Counted from the stretch's first letter, positions 49,440 to 61,997 are shown. The stretch: DNA of 64,000 nt from Populus alba (GCF_005239225.2 NC_133302.1:15727357-15791356), one strand, 5' to 3'. Translations and numbers: made by a program. Notes: generated by a model from the letters alone, not told the origin.

Positions 49440-50553
49440 TTTATTTCTTTAATCTTTATTCCACCGTAAAAAAGAGACACTGCTACTGTGCTCCAGAAGA
49501 GAGAGGATAGAGAAATGGCAGTAACTCCAGATATTACGACACCCAACTAACTACTCCTGTTACGGTAAGAACTAAGAAGTTCTTTAAACATAAAGCATAG
49601 CTTAGCTCAGTAAAGCGTGGAGATTGCCTTTTTTTTAATTTTTAAAATTTATTTTTGAAATAGTAGATTAAAATATTTTAAAAAATAATTAAACTATAAC
49701 GGGATTCGTACACGCGGCTGAGAGAGTACTCATGCATTTGCCAATTGTTTTCTCTGGAATTGGAATCAATATAAATATAATATATGGCACTCTTTTAAAA
49801 TACAATAAAATATTAGCTTGATTTTGGATGGATATTTATATTAAATCACGTTATACTTTTATTAAAAATAACATAACATGGCATTTAGTATCATTAAACC
49901 ATTTAAATAATATATATTTTAAAAGTTGAGAATCACATTATATTTGGTGGGGTCATTTTAAGGGGTGAAACGATAACAACAAAGTAATTTATCGTGTTTC
50001 ATAAAAATTTAATTTATTTTACTAAAAATTAATTATTTTTTATGTTTTGTATGTTGATTTTAAAAATAATTTTTTAAAAATAAAAAAAATATTATTTTAA
50101 TATATTTCAGCACAAAAATCATTTTAAAAAGTAACAATAATTATATTCCCAAACAGACACTAAATCTTCAATTAATTTTTTTTAAAAATATGATATTAGT
50201 AGATATTTTTTATAGTTGATTATTGTTAAAAAAAAAAGTTGTTTATTTTTATTTACTATTAATGTTATTTTTTATCGTATTGAACTTATTAAATCCATGC
50301 TTGAATCTTAATTTTTATTTTTATTCATTAAAAACATTACGTAGCTGAACATTTTCATTTCATTAGAAAAAATTTAATCAAGGCCGCGTGAGTCTCACCT
50401 ATCCAGCAATAACTATTATCCTTCCCGAGTGAGAGTGGTTGTGGTGCGCGTTGATTGCGCAGAAATCTAAACCCAACTATAAATAATACTTGCAGGATAC
50501 CAACGCGTATTGGCGATGCGTGAATGACACTCTCTGTAGCCTTGTCCACCCCC

Positions 50554-50618
<65 letters not shown>

Positions 50619-51841
50619 TATTAATCAATGATGATGAGATTTGAGGTTGTTTAAAGTTGTGTATTTTTTATTTAATTAAAGTTTTCACATCGATGCTTTC
50701 CTTTTCTTTGAGTTTATAAATCAGCAACCATTGCTGCCTCCAAATTTGCTATCACCCTTTTAAGATTTCAAACTCATAAGCATTCAACTAGTATGGAGTC
50801 TACCTTTTGTTTTATAATTTTTTTAATTTTATTTAAAAAATTATTTTTAACATTATATCAAAATATCTGAAAACACTATAAAAATATTAATTAAAAAAAT
50901 AATTAATTTTTTTTTGAAACCACCTTTAAAAATACAAAAACAAAAGGCAAATTAGCACTCTTTTGTGAATTAACAATTTTTTTCAAGTTTCATACCATAT
51001 TTGGTATTGTATTAACAATTATTTTTTAAAATATATCGAAAAAATATTTTTTTTATTTTTAACATCGATATATCAAAACAATATAAAAACACAAAATAAA
51101 AATTAAAAAAATATATTTTTAAAACACAAAATTAATAGACTAATCGACAGAACCAACCTTCCAAGCAATCTCTTATTACCTTCAAATATGTCTATGTACT
51201 TACTGGTAACTAGCTTGTTGTCCCATGTCGGAAAACTAAACTAGGTTTCACGTCAAAAAGCACAAGAGAAGAGAGGAGGAAGATAATACAAGAGGTTGGC
51301 GAATCGTAAAGCATTGAATCTACTTGATGGCTATGCTTTCCTTCCAATCCATGTGAAAATGCAATAACTAGTTTTGCCTTGATTCCCCACCAACCCTAAA
51401 ACTAACAGAGAAGATGCCATCAGCATATTGCTCCACCGTCCCAACACCTTTCCTCCTCTGCAACCTCCACTCTGGTTTCCCATGGAATGATGGTGGCTCA
51501 GTGGACTGTAGAGGGGACCCAAGAAATCATTTGATTCTGATGTAACTACCCTCCCATGTGGCACTGTGGCAAAAGCACACCAGGACTCTTACAGCATGTG
51601 ATGCAAAGCCCTCCATGTTTTTAGTGCTGAGAGACAAGAATTTCTTGCGTTCTCACCGACAATGACCCACCCTGTGGATACTTACTCAACACTCCCCAGC
51701 ATCCACGGCTCCAGAGATCTACCAAATCACCAACGTTATATTTGAAAACAAAAACTACTTGAGCAAAGTGGTAGAAAACGAATGCCTTAGAGAGAAAAAC
51801 AAGGGGCAATGATGCGCCCAAAACTTTCGGAAAACTAACAC
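49440..51841. other. Intergenic between the CIP7-like and WD40-like genes
   Basis: Holds diverged AT-rich repeats of family A (about 50050-50163 reverse, 50810-50947 and 50998-51130 forward), and a 60-bp CT microsatellite (50557-50616). The minus-strand ORFs at 51331-51564 and 51621-51866 show no recognisable domain. No gene supported. Confidence 0.45.
50557..50616. repeat. CT microsatellite, 30 units
   Basis: Sixty bases of uninterrupted CT. Likely to be length-variable between individuals. Confidence 0.95.
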
Positions 51842-52027
51842 GGTGAAATGCACGGTTGCTTTTCAAAATATTTTTTTATTTAAAAATGCATTGAACTAAT
51901 ATTTCTTTAAATTCATTTTTAACATCTACTAAACATCAATCTAAAAACATCAAAAAAAAAATAAAGCAAGAAGAAAAATGAAATAAAATTTGAAATTTTT
52001 TAAAATCAGTTTTAAAACAAAAACAAA
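51842..52027 (+). repeat. AT-rich interspersed repeat, family A
   Basis: Starts 'tgcacggttgcttttcaaaa' and continues with 'tttaaaaatgcattgaac', 'taacatctactaaacatcaa' and 'tctaaaaacatcaaa', the same order as the copy at 55068. Confidence 0.55.
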
Positions 52028-52167
52028 GACTCTTCAAAGGCAATATAACATGGTACAGGAGTGGTCAACGGTAGAGTTTCAAGGAACTCTCACATCAGGA
52101 AGCATGCTCATTCAACCATCTGATTAAACAATTATGAACCATAAGCAAACAAGGATTGATCAAAACA

Positions 52168-55100
52168 TCAGTTAGACCACACATGAACCAGACCATGCCT
52201 ATTGCCTGTATAGATCTCATTGCGCTCTTCATCATAGAAGAGAGCAGTTATGTCTTCCAAAGCTTCTGCAGCTGTGCTTCTAATCCTTGAGGCATGCCTA
52301 TGCTTCTTTGAATTGTGACCGCATTCATTCTCATTTGGGAAGCTGTTGCTTGCCTTTATTTTAGCAAGACATTTCCCAGTCAAGATATTACTGATATTGA
52401 TGGATCCTGCTGCATATGGATGCAAATATTGTTAGAGCTACGTTCATTTTTTCTTTTTTCTAACAACTCACTGCCAAAAGGCAGGTTATAATAAACTTGG
52501 AAAAACTGTGGAAATTTTGAAAAACTAACCATTGCCTTCAGACAAGGGATCATCAGAATCAGCCTTGCAGTAAGAAATAATGAGATCCTGATCACTTGTG
52601 ATGTAAATATTATTAGTGTTGCAATCAGGATGCCACAAAAGGTGATCCTCAAAGGAAGTTACAAGCTCTCCCCGGAAGTTCCAAACAGCCACAGTTCGAT
52701 TTCTAAAAGTCAGGAATAGCTGGTTTTCATATAGAAAGATAAATGCAGATGGTGTCATAAACTCGGTTCTGCTAACTTCTGTTAGGTCAAAGTTGCGCAC
52801 CTACAGAGAGTAGCGGTCAGATTTTGTGCATGGATGAGGAGATACAATTGGAAGATAACATCAATGATCCTTACATCAAGAATCTGGAGGTTCTCATTCT
52901 CTTGCTTGACAAGAAGCTTCTCATTGAACTGTTCAATGAAATCCACCTTCTTATTCCGATGAAGGAGATGATTAAAAGATTTGAGAACAGTGCCATCCTC
53001 TATTGAAAGAATCTCAAGAGGAACACAGCCACTACTTTTAGTTAAAATCAACAACATGATCCCTGGACTGAAGAGAAAAAAACAAAAGCAAACAGGAGAA
53101 AGTCTAAGCTCGTGTGAAGCAATGGAAACAGAGCACTGAAATTAAACTTGTGCACTTGCATTATTAAATCAGATGAATAATCTCAAAGAAACAACACAAG
53201 ACATTCAGAATCATGAAATGCATGCAGCAGTCCCTGAATTACAATCCAAGTGTACAACCTATTAATCTCAAAAGAACTATAAGCTCATGCATGCAGCAAT
53301 TCCAGCCCCTCTGGAATAGTGCACGAGTTTCCGCTCATGTGTACCTGCATGCACATCTCTCGTGCATTTGAGAACATTTTTTTTTTTGTGGATTCGAGGA
53401 AACCCCACCTCCAGAAAGCGCACTTTGTAGGCCCAGATGAGCGAGTAAAACCCCGGCTGTCCCAGGCTCTTACAAGAAGTACATGCCCTGACTTGAACTC
53501 AAGACCTGCTGTGCAGATCTCAAGCCCTTTGCCACCACGCTACACCTCTTGGGGACGCATTTGAGAACATGCTGCTGAGCAAATCAAAAGTTGCAAGAAT
53601 GTAAAGGAACATACCTGATCTTAATCTCTTGAACATTTTTGTCTGCTATCGAGTATAACATTGTGTAATTCTTTAGGTCAAACACCTTGTATATACTGAT
53701 AGAAGGAAAGAGAGAGAAAATAAGAGATCAAATTGAAAAAAGAAAAAGCTACTTGGGTAATAATTAATAATTTCAATTGAATATAGCCATTGATGTACTT
53801 ACCTATCCTGTGCAGAATATGTGAGTACTTTGCCATTTACATCATCAAACTCTACAAAACCAGGCCATTTCAGTGACTCCGATTCAAAAAGAGCAAAGCC
53901 AGCATCTGGTTGACCCCTTCGTATATATCTGGAACAGAAAGCACTGTTAGTAATAAATGTGCAGGGCTAAACAAATTGAAACCACTAAATCTAGATGCTC
54001 TTATTTCCTCTTGGTCTTTCCTACATAATTTTTGAAGGTGGGAGGTGTGAGTGGAAGGGGGATGAGAGGCAGAGGCATGTGTAAAAAGATTCACATACTC
54101 AATCCTTGTGCTTCTGCATTTCAAGGAACTGAAATTGTCTGAGGCATAAACTGAAACTGAAATGAGTGAATCGTTGTTTTTATTATAAAACAAGCTTCGT
54201 ATAACTTCATCAGGAGTGACATTCAAAAAGCATATCCTTTGGTTGGTCTCTGCAAAAAACAATAGGAATACATTACAACCCTTCCATTCCACTTTATGAT
54301 GCAACGAGAATCAAAGATCAGAGCTGACAGTGGAAAGATAATCAATACCTCGGCTGAATGCTGCACAGACACCAGACTGTGCAAGAGCAAACACTATGTC
54401 ACGCGCTGCTACAATCTCAATAATCTTTGATCTCTTTCTTAAAAAAGGCAGTACCATGGTACAGTGACCTTTTGGATCATAAGTATCGTACTCCTCCTAT
54501 TCATAAATTGACAGATTACATCTCACAACAGAGAGTGGGAACATCAACAATATGATGCAGAATGAAGTGTATACAACTGTTGAGGAGACATGTATACAGA
54601 GAAATATTAATTGCTGAACAGTAGAGCCTGCTTGTAGTGCAGTGCTAGCATTAAATTCCATGAGCAGTGATTGAACTGAACGTTCTAAGTGCATCCAACA
54701 GGCATGACTATGATTTTCATACAGCATGGTTATATAGAAATGCAGTATTGATAATGACATGCCATATTAAAGACATGTTTTCGTATTAGCAAGACTAAGA
54801 GTACCTATATATTCTTGTAAAGCAGTTATAAACACTACAATTTAATGAGAGAAGGCACAACACTTCTACCTATATATTCTTGAAAAACAATTATAGCATA
54901 CTTGTTTGGTTGCTGGTTGAATTATTACATTTAGTTATTCTGTTCACCATGAAATAGCTCAGTGTGAAGAAGGCACAAGCAAGCAGCTTCTAAACAGGCA
55001 AGCAGAATTACTTCATCACAAGCCCTCAAGGGTGTTACAAAGGTTTGAGCTGGAAAATTCTAAGAGGCTGTTTGGGAGTATGGTTGCGGTTGCTTTTCAA

Positions 55101-57171
55101 AGTGCTTTTCACTCAGAAATATATCAAAATAATATTTTTTTTATTTTTTAAAAATCATTTTTTAATATCAGCGCATCAAAATAATCTAAAAACACCAAAA
55201 ACATATTAATTTGAAGCAAAAAAAATTAAATTTTTTCAAAAATATTTTTGAAACACAAAAACAAATAGGGTTTCAAACCTCACTGGGAAGATGGTGCAAG
55301 TAAGAATATTTCCAAGTAGGCAGGTAAAATTTCTTCATCACTAGTCCTCAAGCACACCTGCAAAGGTTTGAACCGAAAAGTTCTAATTTGAAAATTCTTG
55401 TTTCAACCGTACTGAGATGGTTGGGGATTCATGGAAGGGAGGGGTCAATGGGTTCCTCTACCTTTCTGTTAGGATCGATGACTGATGCCTAGACACCAAA
55501 CACAACATTTTATCGTGGTTCGGTAAGTTCCCTATGTCCATGTAACAACCAATTTCATTACATAAAGAGAAAACTACAATCTACAACAATGGCGAAGGAA
55601 CACCTCACTCAACTCCCACTCTATGTGGTTGCCTCACATTTCTCTCTATCCCTCCGTGCTTGCTACTGCAAGTTGCTGATTGGCTCTCATGCAGCTACAT
55701 CTTGTTGCACTTGCTTCTTCAAATGACTTATACAACCTTTATTTATATTGAAAATGGGGGAACAAACATTCTCATTTCCATCCCAATATTCCTTCACCCA
55801 ACTTTCCACTACCATCATTGTTGAGCTAGTGTGGTAGTTGAGTGTGGGCCTTTGTATCCATTTACACTATAAATTGAAGTTGTATGAGAACCATTTGAAG
55901 AAGCAAGAGCAGCAAAATGTAGTTGCATGAGAGTCGTGAGAGCCATGCAATAGGATGCGGTAGAGGGATAGAAAGAAATGTGAAGCAACTATAGAGAGTG
56001 GGAGTTGAGTGAGTTGTTCCTCCTCCTACATTGTTGTTTCTCTCTATATAATGAAATTGGTTGCTCAGTGGATGTAGACAAATTGTCGAACCACTTTCAA
56101 ATGTTATGTTCAGTGTCTAGACATCAATCACTAATCCTGACACTTTCTTCCTAAATACCTCCAACTTTCAATCACTAATCCTGACACTTTCTTCCTAAAT
56201 ACCTCCAAATTTCGATTCCACCTAAATGAAACGCTCTTTATCAAATTTCTGGCTCCTTATGAATTCTATCTTCAAATGAAAATTTGGAACTCCTAATATT
56301 GTCAATTGCTAGGGCATTTATGACAAGTGACAGGCAAAGAGATTTGCGTGACCATGGCGATGCTTAGATCAAATTTTAACCTCCCTTCATCAAAGGAACA
56401 GCTATCAGAACTGAAAAAACCTAAATTCTGCAATACCATCACATGCATCACTCACAATTGCCATTCATACAGCTTTTGTCAACATCAATCAAGCATTTTC
56501 AAGACTAGTGTGTCCTCACTGCAACAATTTGGCAAGACCAACATTGCTAGCTACAACTACAAGTGCTGCCATTATAACTTCTCAGTGCTCATAGCGTCAT
56601 TGGTATATAAGTAGCAAAAAAAAATGCATCAAAGGAAGCTAGCACCCATTAAAAGATGCTAAGAAATATGAATAAGAGAATTACAGCTCTGACGTAATAC
56701 AAAGCACAAATTAAAGAATAAATAACTATCCTGATTTAACCTCCATTCTAACTATGATGGACAAACTTAAAATAAAACAAATTTCATCATCAACACGATT
56801 AAGACAGATGCAGATGAAACAATAGACACACTCAGTAGAAACCCTTAAACAACAAACAGGAAAATCAATAATCAAAGCCTTAAATTCCCACAAGAATAAT
56901 AATAAAAAAAAAAACAGAATAAAGACAAATTCCGAGGAAACCAAAGCCAAAAGGGTACCTGTAACCGGATGTTTCTAAAACGTTCTTGGGCATCAGTCAT
57001 AGTAAAAGAACGGTCACGCTTAGAACAAATTTCCCTTCTTTGAAGCTTCTTGACACTGTTAACAAACCCATCTCCGCCACCAAAACCCCTTCCCCGTTTC
57101 TTCGCCACAACTCTTTTCCCATTACACGGCCTCGGACTCACCGTTATCCTCCTCCCTCCTCCACCATCCAT
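52168..57171 (-). CDS. WD40/transducin-like protein, eight exons, 473 aa
   Basis: A plant-conserved WD40-like (transducin superfamily) protein of unknown precise function. Exons: 57171-56959, 54496-54349, 54249-54099, 53928-53803, 53695-53615, 53067-52875, 52800-52530, 52406-52168; 1422 nt with all phases matching. The N-terminus (MDGGGGRRITVSPRPCNGKR) is Gly/Arg/Lys-rich and could carry a nuclear signal. MTDAQERFRNIRLQEEYDTY leads into blade-like segments. IVFALAQSGVCAAFSRETNQ, SIYKVFDLKNYTMLYSIADK, NRTVAVWNFRGELVTSFEDH and LEDITALFYDEERNEIYTGN with final GLVHVWSN show beta-propeller repeats, although few classic GH...WD pairs are present. Start choice: the first ATG of the conserved region; an in-frame upstream ATG at 57261 would add 30 residues and is less likely. 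Intron 1 (2.46 kb) and intron 5 carry the mobile elements described separately. Confidence 0.82.
53364..53377. repeat. SINE target-site duplication, left copy
   Basis: GCATTTGAGAACAT, identical to 53557-53570. Confidence 0.9.
53378..53556 (-). mobile_element. tRNA-derived SINE in intron 5 of the WD40-like gene
   Basis: The element is about 179 bp, flanked by a perfect 14-bp target duplication GCATTTGAGAACAT (53364-53377 and 53557-53570). On the minus strand it starts 'gtccccaagagg', then has a box A-like 'tgtagcgtggtgg' (53544-53532) and a box B-like 'gagttcaagtc' (53500-53490), and ends in poly-A (T run at 53378-53387). It lies in the same orientation as the host gene. Salicaceae have several tRNA-derived SINE families; which one this is cannot be told here. 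Confidence 0.85.
53557..53570. repeat. SINE target-site duplication, right copy
   Basis: GCATTTGAGAACAT, identical to 53364-53377. Confidence 0.9.
55068..55272 (+). repeat. AT-rich interspersed repeat, family A, clearest copy
   Basis: Starts 'aggctgtttgggagtatggt', then 'tgcggttgcttttcaaagtg', 'cagcgcatcaaaataatcta' and ends 'gaaacacaaaaacaaatagg'. This is the best kept of at least ten related stretches in the window. It lies in intron 1 of the WD40-like gene. By layout it is a non-autonomous short element, but I see no clean terminal inverted repeat. Confidence 0.65.
55467..56142. mobile_element. Near-palindromic element with ~290-bp inverted arms, TG...CA ends
   Basis: The left arm (55467 to about 55760) starts TGTTAGGATCGATGACTGAT. 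The reverse complement of the right arm (about 55855-56142) starts TGTCAGGATTAGTGATTGAT. Both then share 'tagacac', 'acaacatt', 'gtggttcg', 'caaccaatttcatta', 'cactcaactcccactct', 'cacatttctctctatccctc' and 'cttgcttcttcaaatg' in order. The loop is about 95 bp. The short direct repeat CTTTC flanks it (55462-55466 and 56143-56147). Arms differ by substitutions and small indels, so it is not new. It sits in intron 1 of the WD40-like gene. Confidence 0.75.
56125..56212. repeat. 44-bp tandem duplication over the end of the palindromic element
   Basis: A unit starting 'caatcactaatcctgacact' occurs at 56125-56168 and 56169-56212 with one mismatch. The first copy contains the last 18 bp of the palindromic element plus 26 bp of flank, so the duplication arose after insertion. 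Confidence 0.85.
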
Positions 57172-57261
57172 TTCTCCCAACCCTCCTCTCTCTCTCCCCC
57201 TCAGAGAAACAAAAAAAAAAAAAACTTGAATAGTTCTGCTAAAGAAATTCAATTTTAACAC

Positions 57262-58300
57262 AAATCCATCTTCTATTTTCCTCTCTTAAACTTAATAATC
57301 GCCAAAAAAAACCCACTTTCTATACAAGAAATAGGAACGATTCTCAGGCTGTTTTGCTTGGAATGCTACCATACAAAACGGAAGCAAATGCACTTGCTAA
57401 GTTGCTACATATATATATAACAAAAAAAAATGAAGATTTGTAATGGGTCAGGGAGGAAACAAGATTGGAGAAGCTTAGCTAGAATCCTGAAACGCTTGCT
57501 TTGTTTGGCGCTTGCTACCTAGGATTTTAGTGAGTTTCCCAGTTTAGGTCTGATTTCGATCTGCTTTCGAAAAATCACAATTTTGAATTTCTGTCAAATA
57601 GTTTTGGTCAGTGAAATCTTTGCTCCCCAACTGGGGCCTGGACATCTTATTTTAGGCCTTTGTGGTGCCTCTTAACTTGGGAGCTGGACTTATACAATTG
57701 GGCTTACACCCCATTTCATTTCCATAAGAACACAATTGTATCGTTAAACATGAGGAATTTCAACAAGATTTTCTAACAAAGCTATATGAATTTTATTAAT
57801 ATGCTAGCATTTTGAGAAAAGTGTTATATGTTCTATCGTATATCTCCACTAATAGGAGTTTTGGACACAAGATCGGATTAATTTCTTCTAATTTTCACTT
57901 TATGGTCCTAATTACAAGTAACATATTACAATTTGTCGAAACAAAATTTAAGTATAGACAAAGACAATATATTTTAAAATTTTAAAAATAATTAAAATAT
58001 TAAAAATAAAATAAAAACATCAAATATTAAAAAACTAAAATTAATATAACTAATATTTAATATTTTTTAATCCAGATTCTCAAGCAAAAAAAAAAAAACT
58101 AATGTTAATATCTCTATAACAAACCCAAGTTTTAGAACTCCTCTGAAAAAACACTAATCACTCATAAAAATAGGTAAAATATTGATAAAAATGGTAAAAA
58201 AACAGAATATATATATAGGCTAACTCTCCTAAACCCTTTATGCTCTTTCTTCCTACAATTTCATGGCACTTGACTTGGATTCAATAATAATAAACTTTTA
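57262..58300. other. Upstream of the WD40-like gene; intergenic
   Basis: Promoter region of the WD40-like gene followed by AT-rich DNA. No gene and no clear core promoter element. Confidence 0.35.
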
Positions 58301-58309
58301 TGTTTTATG

Positions 58310-58500
58310 TTTTAAAAGAATTTTAAAAAAATTAAAAATTATTTATTTTTTTATTTTAAATTAATATTTTTATTTTTTTAGATCATTTTCATGCAATATA
58401 TCAAAAATAATTTTTAAAAAATAAAATATCATTTTAATATATTTATAAATAAAAAATACTTTAAAAACAATATAACTATGCATCCAAATAAATTTTTTAA
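58310..58500 (-). repeat. AT-rich interspersed repeat, family A, reverse copy
   Basis: The reverse complement begins near 'tttggatgcatagttat' and continues 'gtattttttatttataaa' and 'gatatattgcatgaaaatga', in family A order. Confidence 0.45.
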
Positions 58501-58727
58501 ATAAATAAATCTTCCAGCACATATTTCTATATAATAAAACACGAAGTCAAGCATTTCTGTCACTTTAATGTTTCTTTATCTGTCCAACATCACTTCAATA
58601 AATATTAAATAATCATCCTAGTCAGAGAGAGTGGGGAACCATGCTTATCTTAAATAAACGCAGGAGAGGGAGAGAGAACCACCATACCGACGGACATTAT
58701 CAAAAGAAATTAATTTGGCTTATTTAT

Positions 58728-58920
58728 GTATGTATTTTAAAAGTATTTTAAAAAAAATTAATTTTTTTTATTTTTTTTATTTTAAATAAATATATTTTTA
58801 CTGTTTTCTAATATTTTGATATATGTCAAAAATAATTTTTAAAAAATTTAAAAACATTATTTTAATATATTTTTAAATAAAAAGTACTTTGAAAAAAAAC
58901 CACATGTTGTAAAACCTTTA
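58728..58920 (-). repeat. AT-rich interspersed repeat, family A, reverse copy
   Basis: The reverse complement contains 'caaagtactttttatttaaa', 'ttttgacatatatcaaaata' and a long A/T tail, in family A order. Confidence 0.5.
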
Positions 58921-61819
58921 TTTAATAAATAAAACATCTATTTTTAATGATTCACCATAAGAGAAATAATAATAAAAATAAAAATAAAAATAAAAAAAGA
59001 GTAGTTTGAAAACATGCAAAAGATCTTATTTTTTTAAAACATGTTAAAGATAATTGTTTTATAATTTATTTTATCTATATGTACCGAGTTATGCAACATG
59101 CAAATTAATCCCTTTATCTATGGATTTCAAGCCATAAGTGCTTGGATTTATCATTTCATAATTATTCTTATCACCAAATTATTAGGGTTTTTGATATGAA
59201 TTCTAGCTTTTTAGTAGTATGAAGTAGAAGGCATGGCTTTGCCTCTTTAACTCTTGACTATTCAATTTTAATATTATTTAAAATTGAGTCTACTTTTTTC
59301 AATAAATGTGGTATACTTTTCCTTCAAATATAAAAGGAATTACAACTCAGCGTGTTTATCCTTTTAAAAGGTTTTCGTTTAAAACTTTATATGATACTCA
59401 TGTTATTTATTATCTATTAGTTCTTATCCTTTGAAAAACTTGTTCTTGGTCAATTAGGTAAAACTTTTTTGGTGAGCTCTTGGTCAGGCAATCATATAGG
59501 ATTAACAAAATTTGTCACTATAATGACCTTATAAAATAGATTTTATTGATCTGAATCTTCATGTGAGTAAACTTTAAATGACCTATTTGTAGATCCTTTT
59601 GTATGTGGTTTTTGAAAATAATAATTTTTTTATATAATATCATCAATCAAATTTTATCTCTTGAGCTAAAAATATGAAGAAAAAAAAAAGCATGCTTAGA
59701 TATCCTAGATGTGTATGTGTATAGTTATTCGCCAAACATTAAAGCAGTCAACCTCTATTTATCCAATCTAGTTTAAAAGGAAAAAATTGAGAAAATAAAC
59801 CCTAAATCTCAAGTAAGACATTATAAATACAAACTAAGTACACACATTTAGACATGTTGATGGCCTAACATGAAACTTGAAAATAGAAGAGAGACGAAGA
59901 AAGGGTGTTTTCTATATCATACATTATCATTCATCGTCGTTATATTATTATTTATCATATGTTGCACTACAAAGATCAAATAACTAAGATGAAGTTGCTC
60001 CCACGAAACCAAATCCATTTAAAATGTATAACATTCTTCATACATCATAAATAGGTGTTAGACAACGTCTAATTTAGACCCTTTTTAGTTCAAATTTATT
60101 TTAATTCAGCTTCTAATTCCAACTTTATGTTACATTTCTAATATTTTTCTTTTATTTTTTTTAATCTTGTTCAATTTTTAACATGATAATTATGGGTTTT
60201 GATTGATTTCAAAAGAAGTTATACTTTTATTTGTCTATCTTATAATTAAGTGAGTCTTGCTTGAATTTTATATTGAAAGAGATTAATTGAATAAATTCTA
60301 TTAAGATGAGGGGAATAAAGGCATGATTGAGTAATTTAATCAATGAAGTTTTATTATTATTATATCTAGGTGTTAAAGGTAATAAGTATATATTATTATT
60401 ATTACTATTAGTACTAGTATGATTTTATTTTTTGTAGAGAAAAACTTGAGGAGCTTTTTGACTAATGATTAATCTAGTTTTTTGATAGCCTTTTTGTTAT
60501 GAATCAAAATCAAAACAACCTAGCAATTTAAAAAGGCTAAGGGTAATGTGTAGGCTAACTAGTTATTTTGATTTATGTGTAAGTTTGTATGGTTTGTTAT
60601 TTTATATGCTATATTTGCTTACAACTTGCATTATAATGTGCTAGATGGTTTTTTTTCTTTATTTATTCAAATCTTGAATCTAATATGAATTTTGTGTGAA
60701 TAACATGACTCTTTTTTATTGTTTGTTTGTTGTTGTTGTTATTTTAATCATCCAAGTTTATACCTAATAAAATAAAATATTAGATAAAAAAAGATGCATG
60801 CCTAAAAGTTAAGGCATGTATATTAGACCGTGGACCAAGCCTGCCACTTTACAATAAAAATCTAAATTGAAAAACTTAAAAATTGATATAGAAACATTAT
60901 ATAAATATGCAACTTACATATTAAGTTAACACACATGATAGAGCACAACAATTTTAGCCTAAAAAAGTAGAAAAAAAAAAAACTATAAATTAAGAAGAAC
61001 AAAGGCAGAGACTAAATGGTTAATGTGTCTTGATTGAAAAGTTAGTATAATAGAAAAATAAAAAAATTAATGGAATCCTGATTTGTAGGTTTAAATTATG
61101 TAAGTAATGTGTTATGATGATGATGATGATTTGTATGGTTAGGTTGATTTTGATATATCAAATAGGATTGTGATAAGTGAAATCAATGAAATTAAACAAA
61201 TAAGAAATCAAAGAAAGTAAGCGACTAAAAAATTGAAGTGAGTATGCGAATATGATTTCGATGTGAGAAATGTGTGTGAGAAAATGATAAGTAAATGAAG
61301 TACAATGTATAAATGAAAATGATGAATAAACAAAGTATGATACACAAACATGGAAAATGATGACTAAAATTAAGTATGTTAGGTGAATGTGAAAACTGTA
61401 TTAAATGAATTATGCATATAGGTGAGGGCAATGATGCATTATGAAACTCAGAGTGCGAAAATAGTATAAAATGAAACATGCCTTTTAGGATGGGAAAATG
61501 ATACCTTATGAAATATTTCATTTTAAATTTGATATCTTTAACTAGCAACCAACCTCTTGGTGGCCCTAAAAAAAAAGAAAAAAAATGAGAAACCCTTTAG
61601 TTTTTCTAAACCTTTTATTGCCTTGGATATCGTGTATTTTGCTTTGACATTATGAATAATGATGCATGATAGGTTCCAAAGTCATAAACTCATGATAAAA
61701 CATTCTCCGCTAGTCTACAAAACTATGTCGGACAAGGTCAATACTTATCAATTCGAGTAGTTTGTGTTTGAAATAATGAAATGTGTTCTTTAATTCCTAG
61801 TAAAAACAAATACACATAA
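58921..61819. other. Intergenic, AT-rich, no gene
   Basis: Contains short trinucleotide runs (ATT near 60350-60365 and 60390-60405, GAT near 61112-61130). The 107-codon minus-strand ORF at 61225-61548 is F/I/S/H-rich low complexity and is not credible. Confidence 0.45.
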
Positions 61820-61997
61820 CCCTTGTTGTTTCACTTTGAGCCTAAAAATATTCTTTGCAACAAACCTAAACTAGGATCACCTCTCGTGGGCAAATAAAAT
61901 TCATAAAACCCTTGTTGTTTCACTTTGAGCCTAAAAATATTCTTTGCAACAAACCTAAACTAGGATCACCTCTCGTGGGCAAATAAAATTCATAAAA
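61820..61997. repeat. 89-bp perfect tandem duplication
   Basis: 61820-61908 is repeated exactly at 61909-61997; each copy starts 'cccttgttgtttcactttga' and ends 'aaattcataaaa'. No mismatch was seen, so the duplication is young (or is an assembly artefact). Confidence 0.9.

Noticed and set aside
51331..51866. Two minus-strand ORFs of 77 and 81 codons
   Set aside because: No recognised domain, no splice logic linking them, and no similarity to neighbours. A lost gene fragment cannot be excluded.
56327..56614. 95-codon plus-strand ORF in intron 1 of the WD40-like gene
   Set aside because: Composition is unlike the coding exons, no recognisable family, and it directly follows the palindromic element's duplicated edge.
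57172..57261. Upstream in-frame ATG of the WD40-like gene (30 extra residues)
   Set aside because: The added stretch (phenylalanine run from a poly-A tract) looks like untranslated leader; the downstream ATG begins the Gly/Arg-rich N-terminus that fits better.
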